Notes: generated by a model not told the origin, from the letters alone. A stretch of 64,000 bases of DNA from JBFMFH01 sp040752275 (GCA_040752275.1 JBFMFH010000010.1:5682-69681), one strand, 5' to 3'. Counted from the first letter of the stretch, positions 12,384 to 21,942 are shown. Numbers and translations: made by a program.

Positions 12384-13124
12384 ATGAGAGAACCATTACT
12401 CGTGTCCGCCGTGGCCTTGGCCGCCTGTCTGGCGTCAGGCTCGGCCGCTCGGGCTCAGTCCCTCAACACACTCACCGATACCGAAAAGAAGCAGGGTTGG
12501 GTACTCCTCTTCAACGGAAAGGACTTCGACGGCTGGCGTCAGTGCAACGGCACGGGCATGCCTGCCAACTGGGTCATCGAAGACCAGGCGATGAAGGTAT
12601 TCACGGCCCAAGGCCGGAAGCCCGGTCAGGGCGCCGGAGGCGACATCCTGTACGGTGTCAGGAAGTTCCGCGACTTCGAGCTGTCGATCGACTGGAAGAC
12701 GGAGAAAGCAGGCAATTCGGGCATCTTCTACAACGTGCGCGAGGTGCCCGGCCGGCCGATCTACTACGCGGCGCCGGAGGTGCAGGTCCTGGACAACGTC
12801 GACGCCACCGACAACAAGGTCGCAAGCCATCTCGCGGGTTCGCTCTACGACATGCTGGCCGCCGATCCGACGAGCGTGAAGCCGGCCGGCGAATGGAACA
12901 CCATCGTCATCCGCGTGAAGGACGGCAGGGTGACGCACACGCAGAACGCCACGAAGGTCGTCGAGTACACGCTATGGACCCCTGAATGGGACGCCATGGT
13001 CCAGAACAGCAAGTTCAAGAACTTCCCCGGATTCATGGAGGGCATCTCCAAAGACGGCTACATCGGCCTCCAGGATCACGGGTATGCCATCTGGTTCCGC
13101 AACATCAAGATCCGGGAACAGTAG
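12384..13124 (+). CDS. Exported DUF1080 (3-keto-disaccharide hydrolase fold) protein
   Basis: A 246-residue secreted protein with a signal peptide (LLVSAVALAACLASGSAARAQ) and one concanavalin-like DUF1080 domain. The diagnostic opening is GWVLLFNGKDFDGW, then WVIEDQAM, the DFELSIDWKTEKAGNSGIFYNV strand set, EVQVLDN and GYIGLQDHGYAIWFRNIKI. Some members cleave 3-keto-disaccharides or bind glycans; others are only structural. GGAGGG precedes the ATG by seven bases. It follows the esterase by 54 nt and precedes the M16 pair by 24 nt, so cotranscription is likely. Confidence 0.88.
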   Translation: MREPLLVSAVALAACLASGSAARAQSLNTLTDTEKKQGWVLLFNGKDFDGWRQCNGTGMPANWVIEDQAMKVFTAQGRKPGQGAGGDILYGVRKFRDFELSIDWKTEKAGNSGIFYNVREVPGRPIYYAAPEVQVLDNVDATDNKVASHLAGSLYDMLAADPTSVKPAGEWNTIVIRVKDGRVTHTQNATKVVEYTLWTPEWDAMVQNSKFKNFPGFMEGISKDGYIGLQDHGYAIWFRNIKIREQ

Positions 13125-13148
13125 AGGAGAACAGGGAGGTCCACCCGT

Positions 13149-14510
13149 ATGCACGTCACGCCTGTCCGGCAACTCGGTCTGATGCTGGCGGCGGCAGCGT
13201 CGCTGGCGGCGGCGCTCTCGGCCCAGTCGGCGCCGACCATCACGTTCACCGACACACGGCTCGAGAACGGACTGCGTGTCATCCTGGCCGAGGATCACAC
13301 CGCGCCGGTCTACTCGATCGCAGTCACCTACAACGTCGGTTCGCGCGACGAGCGCAAGGGGCGGACCGGCTTCGCCCACCTGTTCGAACACATGATGTTC
13401 AAGGGCTCCGAGAACGTCGGCCCCGGCGAGCACTTCATGCAGGTGTTCAGCAACGGCGGCACCATGAACGGCACGACGAGCAAGGAGCGGACCCTCTACT
13501 ACGAGACGCTGCCGTCGAACCAGCTCGAGCTGGGCATCTTTCTCGAGGCCGATCGGATGCGCTCGCTCGCCATCACGAAAGAGAACCTCGACAACCAGCG
13601 GAACGCCGTCCAGGAGGAACGACGACTCGGCGTCGACAACCAGCCGTACGGCCGGACGTTCGAGGTGCTCGATGACCTGGCGTACGAGAACCCGGCCTAC
13701 GAGCATTCGGTCATCGGGTCGATGGAGGACCTCAACGCCGCCACGGTGGACGACGTGGCCGCGTTCTTCAAGACCTACTACGCCCCCAACAACGCCATCC
13801 TCAGCATCGTCGGCGACATCGACACCGCGGCGACCCTCGAGAAGGTGCGCAAGGCGTTCGGGTCGATTCCCGCACAGCCCGCTCCGCCGAGCGTCGACGA
13901 CACCGAGCCGGCACAAAATGCCGAACTGCGGCGGACGCTCGAAGACGCGCTCGCCAGGCTGCCGCGCATCGACATGGCGTACGACCGGCCGGGCGTGGCC
14001 TCGCCGGACAACGACGCGCTGAACGTCCTGGCGACGGTGCTCTCCGGCGGGCGCAGTTCGCGGTTCTTCCAGGCGATCGTCCGCGAGAAGCAGCTCGGTC
14101 CCAGCGTGTCGGCGAGTTCGGCGGCCGGCCGGGGCCCCGGGCTGTTCCGCGTGGTGGGAACCGTCGCGCCTGGCAAGACCATCGAAGCCCTCGAGGCTGC
14201 GATTGACGAGGAAATCGAGAAGGTCAAGAGCGCGCCCATCGCAGACTGGGAACTGGAGAAGGCGCGCAACAACGCGAAGCGTGGGATCGTCGCCGGCATG
14301 ACGAGTTCGCTGACGAGGGCCATCCAACTGGCGGACTTCGCACTCGTGTACGGCGACGCCAGCCGCATTAACACCCGGCTCGACCGTATCGCGAAGGTCA
14401 CCGCGGCCGACGTTCAGCGCGTCGCCCGGAAGTACCTGACCAAGGAGAGCCGCACCGTCGTCTGGACCGTGCCGAAAGCCACGGCCGCGCCGAAGGGAGG
14501 CGCACAATGA
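13149..14510 (+). CDS. M16 zinc metallopeptidase, catalytic subunit
   Basis: A 453-residue exported pitrilysin-family peptidase. A signal peptide (LMLAAAASLAAALSAQ) precedes the domain. The inverted zinc motif HxxEH is present as HLFEH at residues 77-81, with the downstream Glu ligand in NAVQEERRLG near 156. The second, structural M16 domain starts near residue 205 with FFKTYYAPNNAILSIVGDID. At about 450 residues it is a half-size unit that needs a partner, which is encoded next. The two overlap by ATGA at 14507-14510. Likely role: degrading short peptides in the periplasm. Confidence 0.92.
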   Translation: MHVTPVRQLGLMLAAAASLAAALSAQSAPTITFTDTRLENGLRVILAEDHTAPVYSIAVTYNVGSRDERKGRTGFAHLFEHMMFKGSENVGPGEHFMQVFSNGGTMNGTTSKERTLYYETLPSNQLELGIFLEADRMRSLAITKENLDNQRNAVQEERRLGVDNQPYGRTFEVLDDLAYENPAYEHSVIGSMEDLNAATVDDVAAFFKTYYAPNNAILSIVGDIDTAATLEKVRKAFGSIPAQPAPPSVDDTEPAQNAELRRTLEDALARLPRIDMAYDRPGVASPDNDALNVLATVLSGGRSSRFFQAIVREKQLGPSVSASSAAGRGPGLFRVVGTVAPGKTIEALEAAIDEEIEKVKSAPIADWELEKARNNAKRGIVAGMTSSLTRAIQLADFALVYGDASRINTRLDRIAKVTAADVQRVARKYLTKESRTVVWTVPKATAAPKGGAQ

Positions 14511-15994
14511 GCGCCCGCAGCCGAAGCGTCGTTCCCGTGCTGCTCCTGGCGGTCGCCGCAGCCGCCTCCATCGTGGTCGCTCAGGCGCCACCGGCGCAGG
14601 AGCCGCCGTCCAGCAAGGCCGTCGTCATGAAGGGCAAGGCGCCCGTCTCGACCCAGGTCCTTCAGGTAAAGCTGCCGAGGCCGCTGGAAGCCGACCTGCC
14701 GAACGGCCTGCACCTGATGGTGCTCGAGGATCGCCGGTCGCCGCAGGTGACCTTCCAGCTCATCATCCCCGGCGCCGGCGGGTACTTTGATCCGGCCGAC
14801 CAGGCCGGCCTGGCACAGTTCACGGCATCGCAGCTGCGCGAGGGGACAACGACGCGCACATCCCAGCAGATCGCGGAACAGCTCGAGCGCATGGCCGCCA
14901 GCGCCGGCGTCGGGGCCAGCCTGTCCGGCGAGGACGCCGCCCTCAGCGGTTCGTGCCTGACCGAGCACCTCGATGCGGTGCTCGATCTCGGCGCGGACAT
15001 GCTCTTGAATCCGACGTTCCCGGAGGCCGAGTGGACGCGCTACAAGGCCCAGGCGAGGGCCCAGTACGTGCAGCTGCGCAGCTCTCCAGGCTTTCTCGCG
15101 TCGGAGCTGTTCAGCCGGATGATGTTCGGCACGCACCCGGCGAGCCGCGTGTCGCCAACGCCGGAATCCCTGGACAGGACCACCCGGGACGCCATGGTCG
15201 CGTTCCACCAGGCGCGCTACGTGCCGGATCATGCTGTCTTTGCCGTCGCCGGCGACATCACCCTGGCTGAGGCGCGGAAGAAGATCGAAGCGCGGTTCGG
15301 CCCGTGGACGAAGGCCGGCACCCCGAGACCCGCCGTCAGCGACCCGCCGGCGCTGGACAAGGGCGGCATCGCACTCGTCGCGCGGCCAGGCTCGGTCCAG
15401 ACAAACCTGCTCGTCGGCGCGCAGGGCATCAGCCGGACGAGTCCGGATTACTACGTTCTGACCGTCCTCAACCAGGTGATTGGCGGCGGCCCGTCCGGCC
15501 GGTTGTTCCGGCACCTGCGCGAAGAGAAAGGGTACACCTACGGCGCCTACTCGAACCTCTCGAGCCCCAGGCACACGGGCGTCTGGCAGGCGAACACGCA
15601 GGTGCGGACGGACGTGACGGAGGCGGCCCTGCGCGATCTGCTCGACGAACTGAGGCAGGCGCGGGACATCCCGGTGCCCGCGCAGGAGTTCGCCGATGCC
15701 AAGCGGACGATTGTGGCGAGCTTCGCGCTGACACTCGAGAGCCCGGGAGCCATCCTCGCGAATCACGTGACGCGGTGGCGCTACGGGTTCCCGGCCGACT
15801 ACTGGGACCGCTACCCCGAGCGGATCATGGCGGTGACGACGGCCGAGGTGCAAGCGGCCGCGAAGAAGTACCTGGAGCCGGGTCGCGTGCAGGTGGTGGC
15901 CGTCGGCAACGGCGACGTGCTGGGTCCGGTCCTGCGGAAGCTCGGTGCCGTGGAGATGTACGACACCGAGGGAAGGAAGGTCGGCGGCCAGTAG
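14507..15994 (+). CDS. M16-family non-catalytic partner subunit
   Basis: A 495-residue M16 homolog that lacks the zinc site. At the position of HxxEH it reads LAQFTASQLREGTTTRT, so no HxxEH exists. The fold is otherwise kept: PNGLHLMVLEDRRSPQVTFQL at the start and RYVPDHAVFAVAGDI in the second half. The substrate-holding C-terminal segment RLFRHLREEKGYTYGAYS carries the R/Y pair that contributes to the active chamber of the partner. It has its own signal peptide. The overlapping start codon with the catalytic gene indicates coupled synthesis of a heterodimer, as known for bacterial M16B pairs. Confidence 0.9.
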   Translation: MSARSRSVVPVLLLAVAAAASIVVAQAPPAQEPPSSKAVVMKGKAPVSTQVLQVKLPRPLEADLPNGLHLMVLEDRRSPQVTFQLIIPGAGGYFDPADQAGLAQFTASQLREGTTTRTSQQIAEQLERMAASAGVGASLSGEDAALSGSCLTEHLDAVLDLGADMLLNPTFPEAEWTRYKAQARAQYVQLRSSPGFLASELFSRMMFGTHPASRVSPTPESLDRTTRDAMVAFHQARYVPDHAVFAVAGDITLAEARKKIEARFGPWTKAGTPRPAVSDPPALDKGGIALVARPGSVQTNLLVGAQGISRTSPDYYVLTVLNQVIGGGPSGRLFRHLREEKGYTYGAYSNLSSPRHTGVWQANTQVRTDVTEAALRDLLDELRQARDIPVPAQEFADAKRTIVASFALTLESPGAILANHVTRWRYGFPADYWDRYPERIMAVTTAEVQAAAKKYLEPGRVQVVAVGNGDVLGPVLRKLGAVEMYDTEGRKVGGQ

Positions 15995-16015
15995 CGCCGG
16001 CTCGACGACAGTGAA

Positions 16016-18295
16016 TCAGAACCGCAGGAACCGCGTGACCTTGATCGCGATGCCTCGGTTCAACAAGCTGGGGAAGCCGCGGACTCCGGTGTCGCGCCCA
16101 TCCGTGTAGACAACGAAGATGTCGCTGCCGGGCTGGTACTCCCACCGCCACCGTGCATTGGTCTCGACCGCCCGCGTTGTCGAATTGAACTGAATCAGCG
16201 CGCTGACGAACATCCGGGGCGAGATTGTGAAGGTCGGCCGGCCGCCGAGCAGGGTAACCCTGGCATGGCCCTGCGGCAGATCGACGTCGTCGATCGATAC
16301 GCGCGGCTCGACGGCGAACTGTGACGTCAGCCTGACGCGACCGGTGTAGGCGACAGATGTGCGGGTGCCGCCATAGAAGCCGCCGCGGTCGAAGGAGATG
16401 GTGCCGGCGACCGGTCGCTGCGTCCCGAGCAGGTACGTGAGCACCACCTCCTGGAACGGGTAGCGCCCCGGCTCCACCTTCAGCCCGCCGCTCACCGGAA
16501 GCGGCAGCACGAGCTGCTCGTGATTGCGCAGGTAGTCGACTGTGAGCGAGTCGCTGCTGTGGAATTCGATTTTGAACGTGCCGCGTGCCTGCCGCGTCTC
16601 GACGATGCCGCGGCTGTTGACGTAGCGATCGAACGCCCCTTCCCAGATCAGCCGCCGCACGCCGCGAATGCCCTTCGGGCGCGGGCTGAACCGCCCGAGC
16701 ACGTAGTCGCGGCGGAAATCCTGCCGGCGGAGGAAGCCGACCTCGGGGCTGAACGCGGGCCCGACCTTGAGCCGTTGCGCCTCGAACCCATACCGGTCCG
16801 CGAGGTACCGGAACTGCGCCTGGTAGCTCGAGGCGTCGCCCTCGAGGCTTGGTGTCACGGAGCGCGCGTAGTAGCCGGAGATCCGGAGATTCTGGTAGAA
16901 GACCAGATTCGCATCGACGCCATAGACCTGGTTCGAACCGCTTCCCGCCAGCGACGGACTCCTGTTGGTGAACAGCCCGCCGATGCTGCTCTTCTGGAAC
17001 ACGTTCTTCTTGACACGCGCCACCGTGAAGTTGGTCGACGCCGCCATGGCCGCCGGCGCGTCCTCGGTCTGGATGTTGAGGATCCCCATCGAATAGCCGC
17101 CGGCCCGGCCCATCAGCCGGGCTCCAGCCCTGATTGGCACCACCTGCCCGGCGTTCAGGCCAATGCGACGGCTGAAGAACAGGATCGGCGTCTCGTCGGG
17201 GGTCGTGGCGCGGCGGGCACCCGAGCCGGCGAATTCGAACGTGCCCTGCCCTTCCAGGAAGAAGTCGCGCTTCTCGGGAAAATACAGGCTGTAGCGCGTG
17301 AGGTTGACCTGTTGCTCGTCGATCTCGACCTGCGCGAAGTCCGTGTTGTACGTGAAATCCGCCGTGAGATTGCTCGTGACGCCGTACTTCGCGTCAAGCC
17401 CGATTGCGGCATCGACGTCGTTCGCCGCGCGGGCGGACCGGTTCGTCGTCACGCTCGTGATGGCGTAGGGCTTCACCTCGATGTGGCGTGACGTTGGGGG
17501 GGCATCGATGCCGACCAGCCGCGCGGCTGACGACAGCTTCACGAATCCCTGGAGGCCGTAGCTCCGCGGCACGGGCGACAGCAGGGTCTGTTCGTTCCTG
17601 GACTTCTGCAGCCGCTGCAGCTGGATGCCCCAGACCTGCGGCGAGCCCGGCTTGTAGCGGAGCGACTTGAACGGGATCGCCATCTCCGCGGTCCAGCCCT
17701 TGTCGATTCGACGGCTCCTGCCGGTCCACACGGCGTTCCAGTCGTAGTTCACCGTGTTCTCGTCGATGACGATGCCGTCGCGCAGGCCACCGAGGGGATT
17801 CGTCTGGAAGAACACCCCGGTGCGCCGATCGAGAAACGTGTCGAAGACGACCATGACGTTGTCGTTCGCCCAGATGCTCTGGTTGTCGCGGCGCATCTCG
17901 TTGGCGACGATGAGATCCGGGCGGCTGTCCCAGCACCGCACGCCGACATACAAGGTCCGGTCGTCGAAGAAGATCCAGAGCTCTGTGTCGTCGGTGGCCG
18001 GTTCTCCACCGCGCGGATACTGCTGAACGAAGCGGGTCGCCGGGGTCACGCGGCGGTACATCTCGTCGTCAAGCGCGCCGTCGAGAATCGGGGGCTGCTC
18101 CACGCGCACGGCCTGAACCGTCACCTGCGGGACGCCGTCTTCGGCGGCTGGCCCGTACTGGCCCGGCGTCGCGCTCGCGCTGGAGGCTCTCGCGATGACC
18201 TGGCCGGCGCGCGCGCCGGCAGTGACGGGCAGCGCGAGGACGGCCACGGCAAGGCACGGCACCGTGCGGCCTGCTGCCAAGGTCATCCACTGCAT
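16016..18295 (-). CDS. DUF5916 outer-membrane protein with CBM9-like N-terminal domain (copy A)
   Basis: A 759-residue predicted outer-membrane beta-barrel. The signal peptide lies in TVPCLAVAVLALPVTAGARAG. A carbohydrate-binding-family-9-like sandwich at about 55-250 carries PPILDGALDDEMYRRV, LYVGVRCWDS and TNPLGGLRDGI. The C-terminal DUF5916 barrel carries TADFTYNTDFAQVEIDEQQV and FPEKRDFFLEGQG and ends in the aromatic strand VTRFLRF. The start is the ATG at 18295, preceded by AGGAGGGGCAGG; the frame stays open further upstream without similarity. A second DUF5916 gene lies at 56669. Function is unknown; it sits convergent to the M16 pair with 21 nt between stops. Confidence 0.85.
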   Translation of the reverse strand: MQWMTLAAGRTVPCLAVAVLALPVTAGARAGQVIARASSASATPGQYGPAAEDGVPQVTVQAVRVEQPPILDGALDDEMYRRVTPATRFVQQYPRGGEPATDDTELWIFFDDRTLYVGVRCWDSRPDLIVANEMRRDNQSIWANDNVMVVFDTFLDRRTGVFFQTNPLGGLRDGIVIDENTVNYDWNAVWTGRSRRIDKGWTAEMAIPFKSLRYKPGSPQVWGIQLQRLQKSRNEQTLLSPVPRSYGLQGFVKLSSAARLVGIDAPPTSRHIEVKPYAITSVTTNRSARAANDVDAAIGLDAKYGVTSNLTADFTYNTDFAQVEIDEQQVNLTRYSLYFPEKRDFFLEGQGTFEFAGSGARRATTPDETPILFFSRRIGLNAGQVVPIRAGARLMGRAGGYSMGILNIQTEDAPAAMAASTNFTVARVKKNVFQKSSIGGLFTNRSPSLAGSGSNQVYGVDANLVFYQNLRISGYYARSVTPSLEGDASSYQAQFRYLADRYGFEAQRLKVGPAFSPEVGFLRRQDFRRDYVLGRFSPRPKGIRGVRRLIWEGAFDRYVNSRGIVETRQARGTFKIEFHSSDSLTVDYLRNHEQLVLPLPVSGGLKVEPGRYPFQEVVLTYLLGTQRPVAGTISFDRGGFYGGTRTSVAYTGRVRLTSQFAVEPRVSIDDVDLPQGHARVTLLGGRPTFTISPRMFVSALIQFNSTTRAVETNARWRWEYQPGSDIFVVYTDGRDTGVRGFPSLLNRGIAIKVTRFLRF

Positions 18296-18869
18296 CCTGC
18301 CCCTCCTGCCCGCACGTGCAGCAGCCGCACCCAGCGGGCGCCAATGACCTCGCCCCCCGCACGCGCCCGCGACGCGGCGTCGAGCGCCGCTCCGGCGTAA
18401 CGGGGCCGCTCGGTCGGTGGAGTCGGCTGTCTGCGGACGGCTGATGGCAGACGTGCGATCGCGTGCCTTCGACGCCCTGTGCTGCCTGCGCGAGACGCCG
18501 GCCATTCGGCACACGCCGACCTGGCAGACACCAGCGAGACGACGGTGAGGATAGCGGAACGCCGCGGCCGGCACAAGACGGTCTTCGCTGCGTCAGGCGG
18601 CCGGCGCCCGTGCGCGGGAGTCATCGCCGCCGCCCGACATTGAATTCTCCTTCGAAGATCGATCGAGAAGCCACCAGAGCCACAGTCGAAGCGAGAGACA
18701 GGAGGATGCGAAGGGCCGCGTAATCCATCGAATGCCGCGTGTTCGTCTGACATGCCAGAGCGGAAGGACGCACATGCGGCACAGGCTCGTCACAGTCTCG
18801 TCACACCTCCGTCCGGGCCGTGCCACGCCCTCTCCGTATTCCCAGGCAGGAAGGCTCAAGGGCACGACC
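18296..18869. other. Non-coding divergent promoter region
   Basis: About 570 nt separate the DUF5916 gene from the HExxH-protein gene. The open frames here have no recognisable domain and I do not call them. The notable feature is a perfect direct repeat CTCGTCACA at 18786-18794 and 18797-18805. Its 11-nt period is what tandem response-regulator sites show. A patch near 18640-18665 is locally AT-richer, with TTCGAA and CGATCG palindromes. Confidence 0.5.
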
Positions 18870-19415
18870 ATGAGAGCGCCCACCATTGCGGCGATCGTCT
18901 TTGCGGCAGCCGTCACGCCCGCGGCCGCGTGGACACATACCCGTCCCCTCACCCCCGGCGCAGCCGCACTCATTGCGGATGCCGCCGACCGCTCATCGAT
19001 CATCGAATCGCTCCTGCAGGCGCTCGAGCGCACGGATGTCGTCGTCTACGTGTCCGATCAGGACAACCGGTCGGCCAGCATGCCTCAGGCTTGCCTCAGA
19101 TGGCTGTCAGCGGCCGGTGGGCTGCGTTACGTCCTGGTGCAGATCGCCCCCTGGCAGACCATGCCGCTCGAACGCATCGCCTGGCTGGGGCACGAGCTCC
19201 AGCATGCCCTGGAGATTGCCCAGGCCCCTGATGTGCGGGACGCCGACGGGGTGGCGAGGCTGTATCGCCGTATCGGGTGGGAGGAGGGGCACAACCACTT
19301 CGAGAGCGACGCCGCCCGCCGGATCGGCGACCTCGTCCGGGACGAGCTGGCGGGCTTCACGCTGCCCTTCGAGCTCATCACCTCACCGGAGGGGCCGCGG
19401 CCAGTGCGCGATTGA
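18870..19415 (+). CDS. Small exported protein with HExxH motif
   Basis: A 181-residue protein of no family I can name. It starts MRAPTIAAIVFAAAVTPAAAW, a signal peptide, followed by a mostly helical domain. The segment WLGHELQHALEIAQAP contains HExxH (HELQH), the zinc-binding motif of zincin metallopeptidases. About 35 residues later GWEEGHNHFESDAA offers possible third ligands (Glu or His). The motif sits where a helix would be expected, so a small metallopeptidase is plausible, but HExxH alone occurs by chance. An upstream in-frame ATG at 18732 would hide the signal peptide and is rejected. The gene is followed by an M20 peptidase 82 nt downstream. Confidence 0.7.
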   Translation: MRAPTIAAIVFAAAVTPAAAWTHTRPLTPGAAALIADAADRSSIIESLLQALERTDVVVYVSDQDNRSASMPQACLRWLSAAGGLRYVLVQIAPWQTMPLERIAWLGHELQHALEIAQAPDVRDADGVARLYRRIGWEEGHNHFESDAARRIGDLVRDELAGFTLPFELITSPEGPRPVRD

Positions 19416-19497
19416 GGGGCAGCCCGCTTCGCGAACGCCTGAGGCCGGACACCTGGAGCAGGCCGAGTAGAATGAGTCGTCCAGGAGGTTCGTGCCG

Positions 19498-20790
19498 ATG
19501 GTCCGTTCCTGCACCTCGAAGCCCGTTCTGAAAGCCGGCGTGGAGACTGCGCTGGCTATCGCCCTCGTCGTGTCGGCGGCCGCGACTCCGGCCGGTGCCC
19601 AGCGCGTCGCGCCGGACATCGGCCAGGAGCTGCTGCGGAACGCCGATGTCCAGAAGGCGCTCGCCGCAGCGGAGCGCAACGAGCCGTGGGTCATCGGCGA
19701 GCAGGTGCGCCTCTGCGAAATCCCGGCACCGCCGTTCAAGGAACAAGCCCGGGCAGAGGCCTATCGCCAGGCGTTCCAGGACCTCGGCTTGCGCAACGTG
19801 CGGATCGACGCCGAGGGGAACGTGCTCGGGGAGCGGCCCGGGAAGGCGGCCGGCCCACACCTCGTCTTCAGCGCCCACCTCGACACCGTCTTTCCCGAAG
19901 GGACCAACGTCCACGTCACGCGAGACGGCACGACACTGCGGGGCGCCGGAATCGGGGATGACTGCCGCGGCCTGGCCGTGGTGCTGGGGGTCGCGCGGGC
20001 CATGAGGGAGGCCAACATCGAGACAGACGGCCCGATCACTTTCGCCGGCACGGTCGGCGAAGAGGGCCTCGGCGACCTGCGCGGGGTACGGCGGCTGTTC
20101 GGCGAAACGCTCAAGGGCCAGGTCGACCGCTTCGTGTCGGTGGATGGCGCCGGGTACGGCATCACGAATGTCGCCGTTGGCAGCCGGCGCTACAAGGTGA
20201 CCTTCAAGGGACCCGGCGGCCACAGCTACGGGGCGTTCGGCCTGGTGAACCCCGTCCACGCACTGGGGCGGGCGATAGCCATGATCGCCGACCTCCAGGT
20301 GCCCGCCGACCCGAAGACCACCTTCAACGTGGGCCGGATCGGCGGGGGAACGTCGGTCAACTCCATCGCCTTCGAGGCCTGGATGGAAATCGACATGCGA
20401 TCCTCCGATGCGGGCGTTCTGGCATCGGTCGATGAGAAGGTCCAGCGGGCCATCGAGGCCGCGCTGTCTGCCGAGAACGCCCGGTGGAACCGCGGGGAGC
20501 TCACCGTCGAGCGCACCCTGCTCGGCGAACGCCCGACGGGACGGCTGTCCGACACGGCGCCTGCGGTCCAGGCGGCGATCTCGGTCACCCGTGCGTTGGC
20601 ACTCCCGGTCAGCCTTGACCCGGGATCCACCGATTCCAACATCCCCATCAGCCTCGGGATCCCCGCCGTGACGATTGACGGTGGCGGCCGTGGGTCCGGC
20701 GCCCACTCGCTGAGCGAATCGTTCGACACAGCCAATTCCGTCAAGGGCACGCAGCGCGCGTTGCTCCTGGCCATCGCGCTGGCGCGCTGA
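19498..20790 (+). CDS. Exported M20-family peptidase
   Basis: A 430-residue di-zinc aminoacylase/peptidase-T-like enzyme. Signal peptide in LAIALVVSAAATPAGAQ. Metal ligands are visible as His in FSAHLDTVFPEG, bridging Asp in GAGIGDDCRG and the catalytic/ligand Glu pair in TVGEEGLGD. The last ligand lies near GAHSLSES. The dimerization lid (KVTFKGPGGHSYGAFG) is intact. The start is set at ATG 19498, nine bases after AGGAGG; a GTG at 19492 would leave only three. Context (HExxH protein before, GT87 after) does not define a substrate; family members trim peptides or N-acyl amino acids. Confidence 0.9.
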   Translation: MVRSCTSKPVLKAGVETALAIALVVSAAATPAGAQRVAPDIGQELLRNADVQKALAAAERNEPWVIGEQVRLCEIPAPPFKEQARAEAYRQAFQDLGLRNVRIDAEGNVLGERPGKAAGPHLVFSAHLDTVFPEGTNVHVTRDGTTLRGAGIGDDCRGLAVVLGVARAMREANIETDGPITFAGTVGEEGLGDLRGVRRLFGETLKGQVDRFVSVDGAGYGITNVAVGSRRYKVTFKGPGGHSYGAFGLVNPVHALGRAIAMIADLQVPADPKTTFNVGRIGGGTSVNSIAFEAWMEIDMRSSDAGVLASVDEKVQRAIEAALSAENARWNRGELTVERTLLGERPTGRLSDTAPAVQAAISVTRALALPVSLDPGSTDSNIPISLGIPAVTIDGGGRGSGAHSLSESFDTANSVKGTQRALLLAIALAR

Positions 20791-20811
20791 GGCCCGCGTC
20801 AGGACCCGGCG

Positions 20812-21942
20812 GTGAGAAGGTTCCCTCCCTGGATCGGCGCCGCGTGCCTGGTGCTCCTGGCGTCGGCCGTGTTCGCCGCTCGTGTCAGGCACGAAATGGC
20901 CGACTTCGAGGTGTACCGGGTGGGAGGTGCGCGGGTGGTCGCGGGTGAATCCCTGTACCGCGCCGAGGACGGCCACTGGCAGTTCAAGTACTTGCCGGTG
21001 TTCGGATTCGCCGTGGCACCTCTCTCGCAACTGCCCCCGCTGCCGGCCCGAGCCATCTGGTTCGCTCTCCTCGTCGGGCTGCTCGTCGTTCTGCTGAACC
21101 GCTCGCTGGCGCTGCTTCCGGATCGCAGGCACGGTTCGGGGTTCCTGGTCGGCCTCACCGCCGTGGCCCTCGGGAAGTTCTACCTCCACGAGATCAACCT
21201 GGGACAGAGCAACCTGCTGCTGGGAGCGGCGGTCATCGGCGCCGTCGCGGCCTGGCGCGGAAGGCGGGATGCAACAGCAGGCGCGCTGCTCGCGGCGGCT
21301 GCCATGGTCAAGCCGTACGCCATCGTGTTCCTGCCCTACCTGATCGTGCGGCGCCGGTGGCGCAGTGGGGCCGCATTCGCCGGAGTGTTGGTTGCGGCCC
21401 TGGCTCTGCCGGCGCTGCGCTACGGGTGGTCCGGCAACCTCTCGCTGCTCGGGCAATGGTGGGCCGTGATCACGACCTCGACAGCGCCGAACCTCCTCGG
21501 GCAGGACAATGTGTCGATCGCCGGCATGTACGCCGCCTGGCTGGGCATCGGGCCGGCGGCGACGTGGCTGGCAGCCGGCACGTCAGTGCTCGTCGTGCTC
21601 GCCTGCGGGTACGCGCTCATCCTCCGAACACCCGCCCGGTTTCCGGCGTACCTCGACGTCTCGCTCCTGCTGTTCGTGATCCCGCTCCTCTCGCCGCAGG
21701 GCTGGGACTACGTGCTGCTGCTCGGAACGCCAGCCGTGATGCTGCTCCTGGATCGCCTCGGCGAGTTCGCGAGACCGCAGCGCTGGCTGCTGCTGGCCTG
21801 CATGGCCATCGTGGGCCTGACCATCTGGGATCTGCTGGGGCGGGACCTGTACTCGGTTGTCATGATGTCGCGGGTGGTCACGCTGTGCGCCTTGTGCCAG
21901 ATCTGGTTCCTGATACGACTGCGGGCCCGCGGTGCCGCGTGA
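20812..21942 (+). CDS. GT87-type polyprenol-phosphate mannosyltransferase-like membrane protein (DUF2029)
   Basis: A 376-residue polytopic membrane protein with about ten hydrophobic segments. The early loop carries DFEVYRVGGARVVAGESLY and FKYLPVFGFAVAPL, matching the GT87/DUF2029 family of GT-C glycosyltransferases, where the first-loop Asp is catalytic. Later conserved parts are MVKPYAIVFLPYLIVRRRW and SPQGWDYVLLL. Such enzymes move a sugar from a polyprenol-phosphate donor onto an envelope glycan. The start is GTG at 20812, 21 nt after the M20 gene. The acceptor is unknown. Confidence 0.8.
   Translation: MRRFPPWIGAACLVLLASAVFAARVRHEMADFEVYRVGGARVVAGESLYRAEDGHWQFKYLPVFGFAVAPLSQLPPLPARAIWFALLVGLLVVLLNRSLALLPDRRHGSGFLVGLTAVALGKFYLHEINLGQSNLLLGAAVIGAVAAWRGRRDATAGALLAAAAMVKPYAIVFLPYLIVRRRWRSGAAFAGVLVAALALPALRYGWSGNLSLLGQWWAVITTSTAPNLLGQDNVSIAGMYAAWLGIGPAATWLAAGTSVLVVLACGYALILRTPARFPAYLDVSLLLFVIPLLSPQGWDYVLLLGTPAVMLLLDRLGEFARPQRWLLLACMAIVGLTIWDLLGRDLYSVVMMSRVVTLCALCQIWFLIRLRARGAA

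Noticed and set aside
18296..18574. N-terminal extension of the first DUF5916 protein
   Set aside because: Arg-rich, no similarity, and it would place the signal peptide internally. ATG 18295 has a strong purine-rich site upstream.
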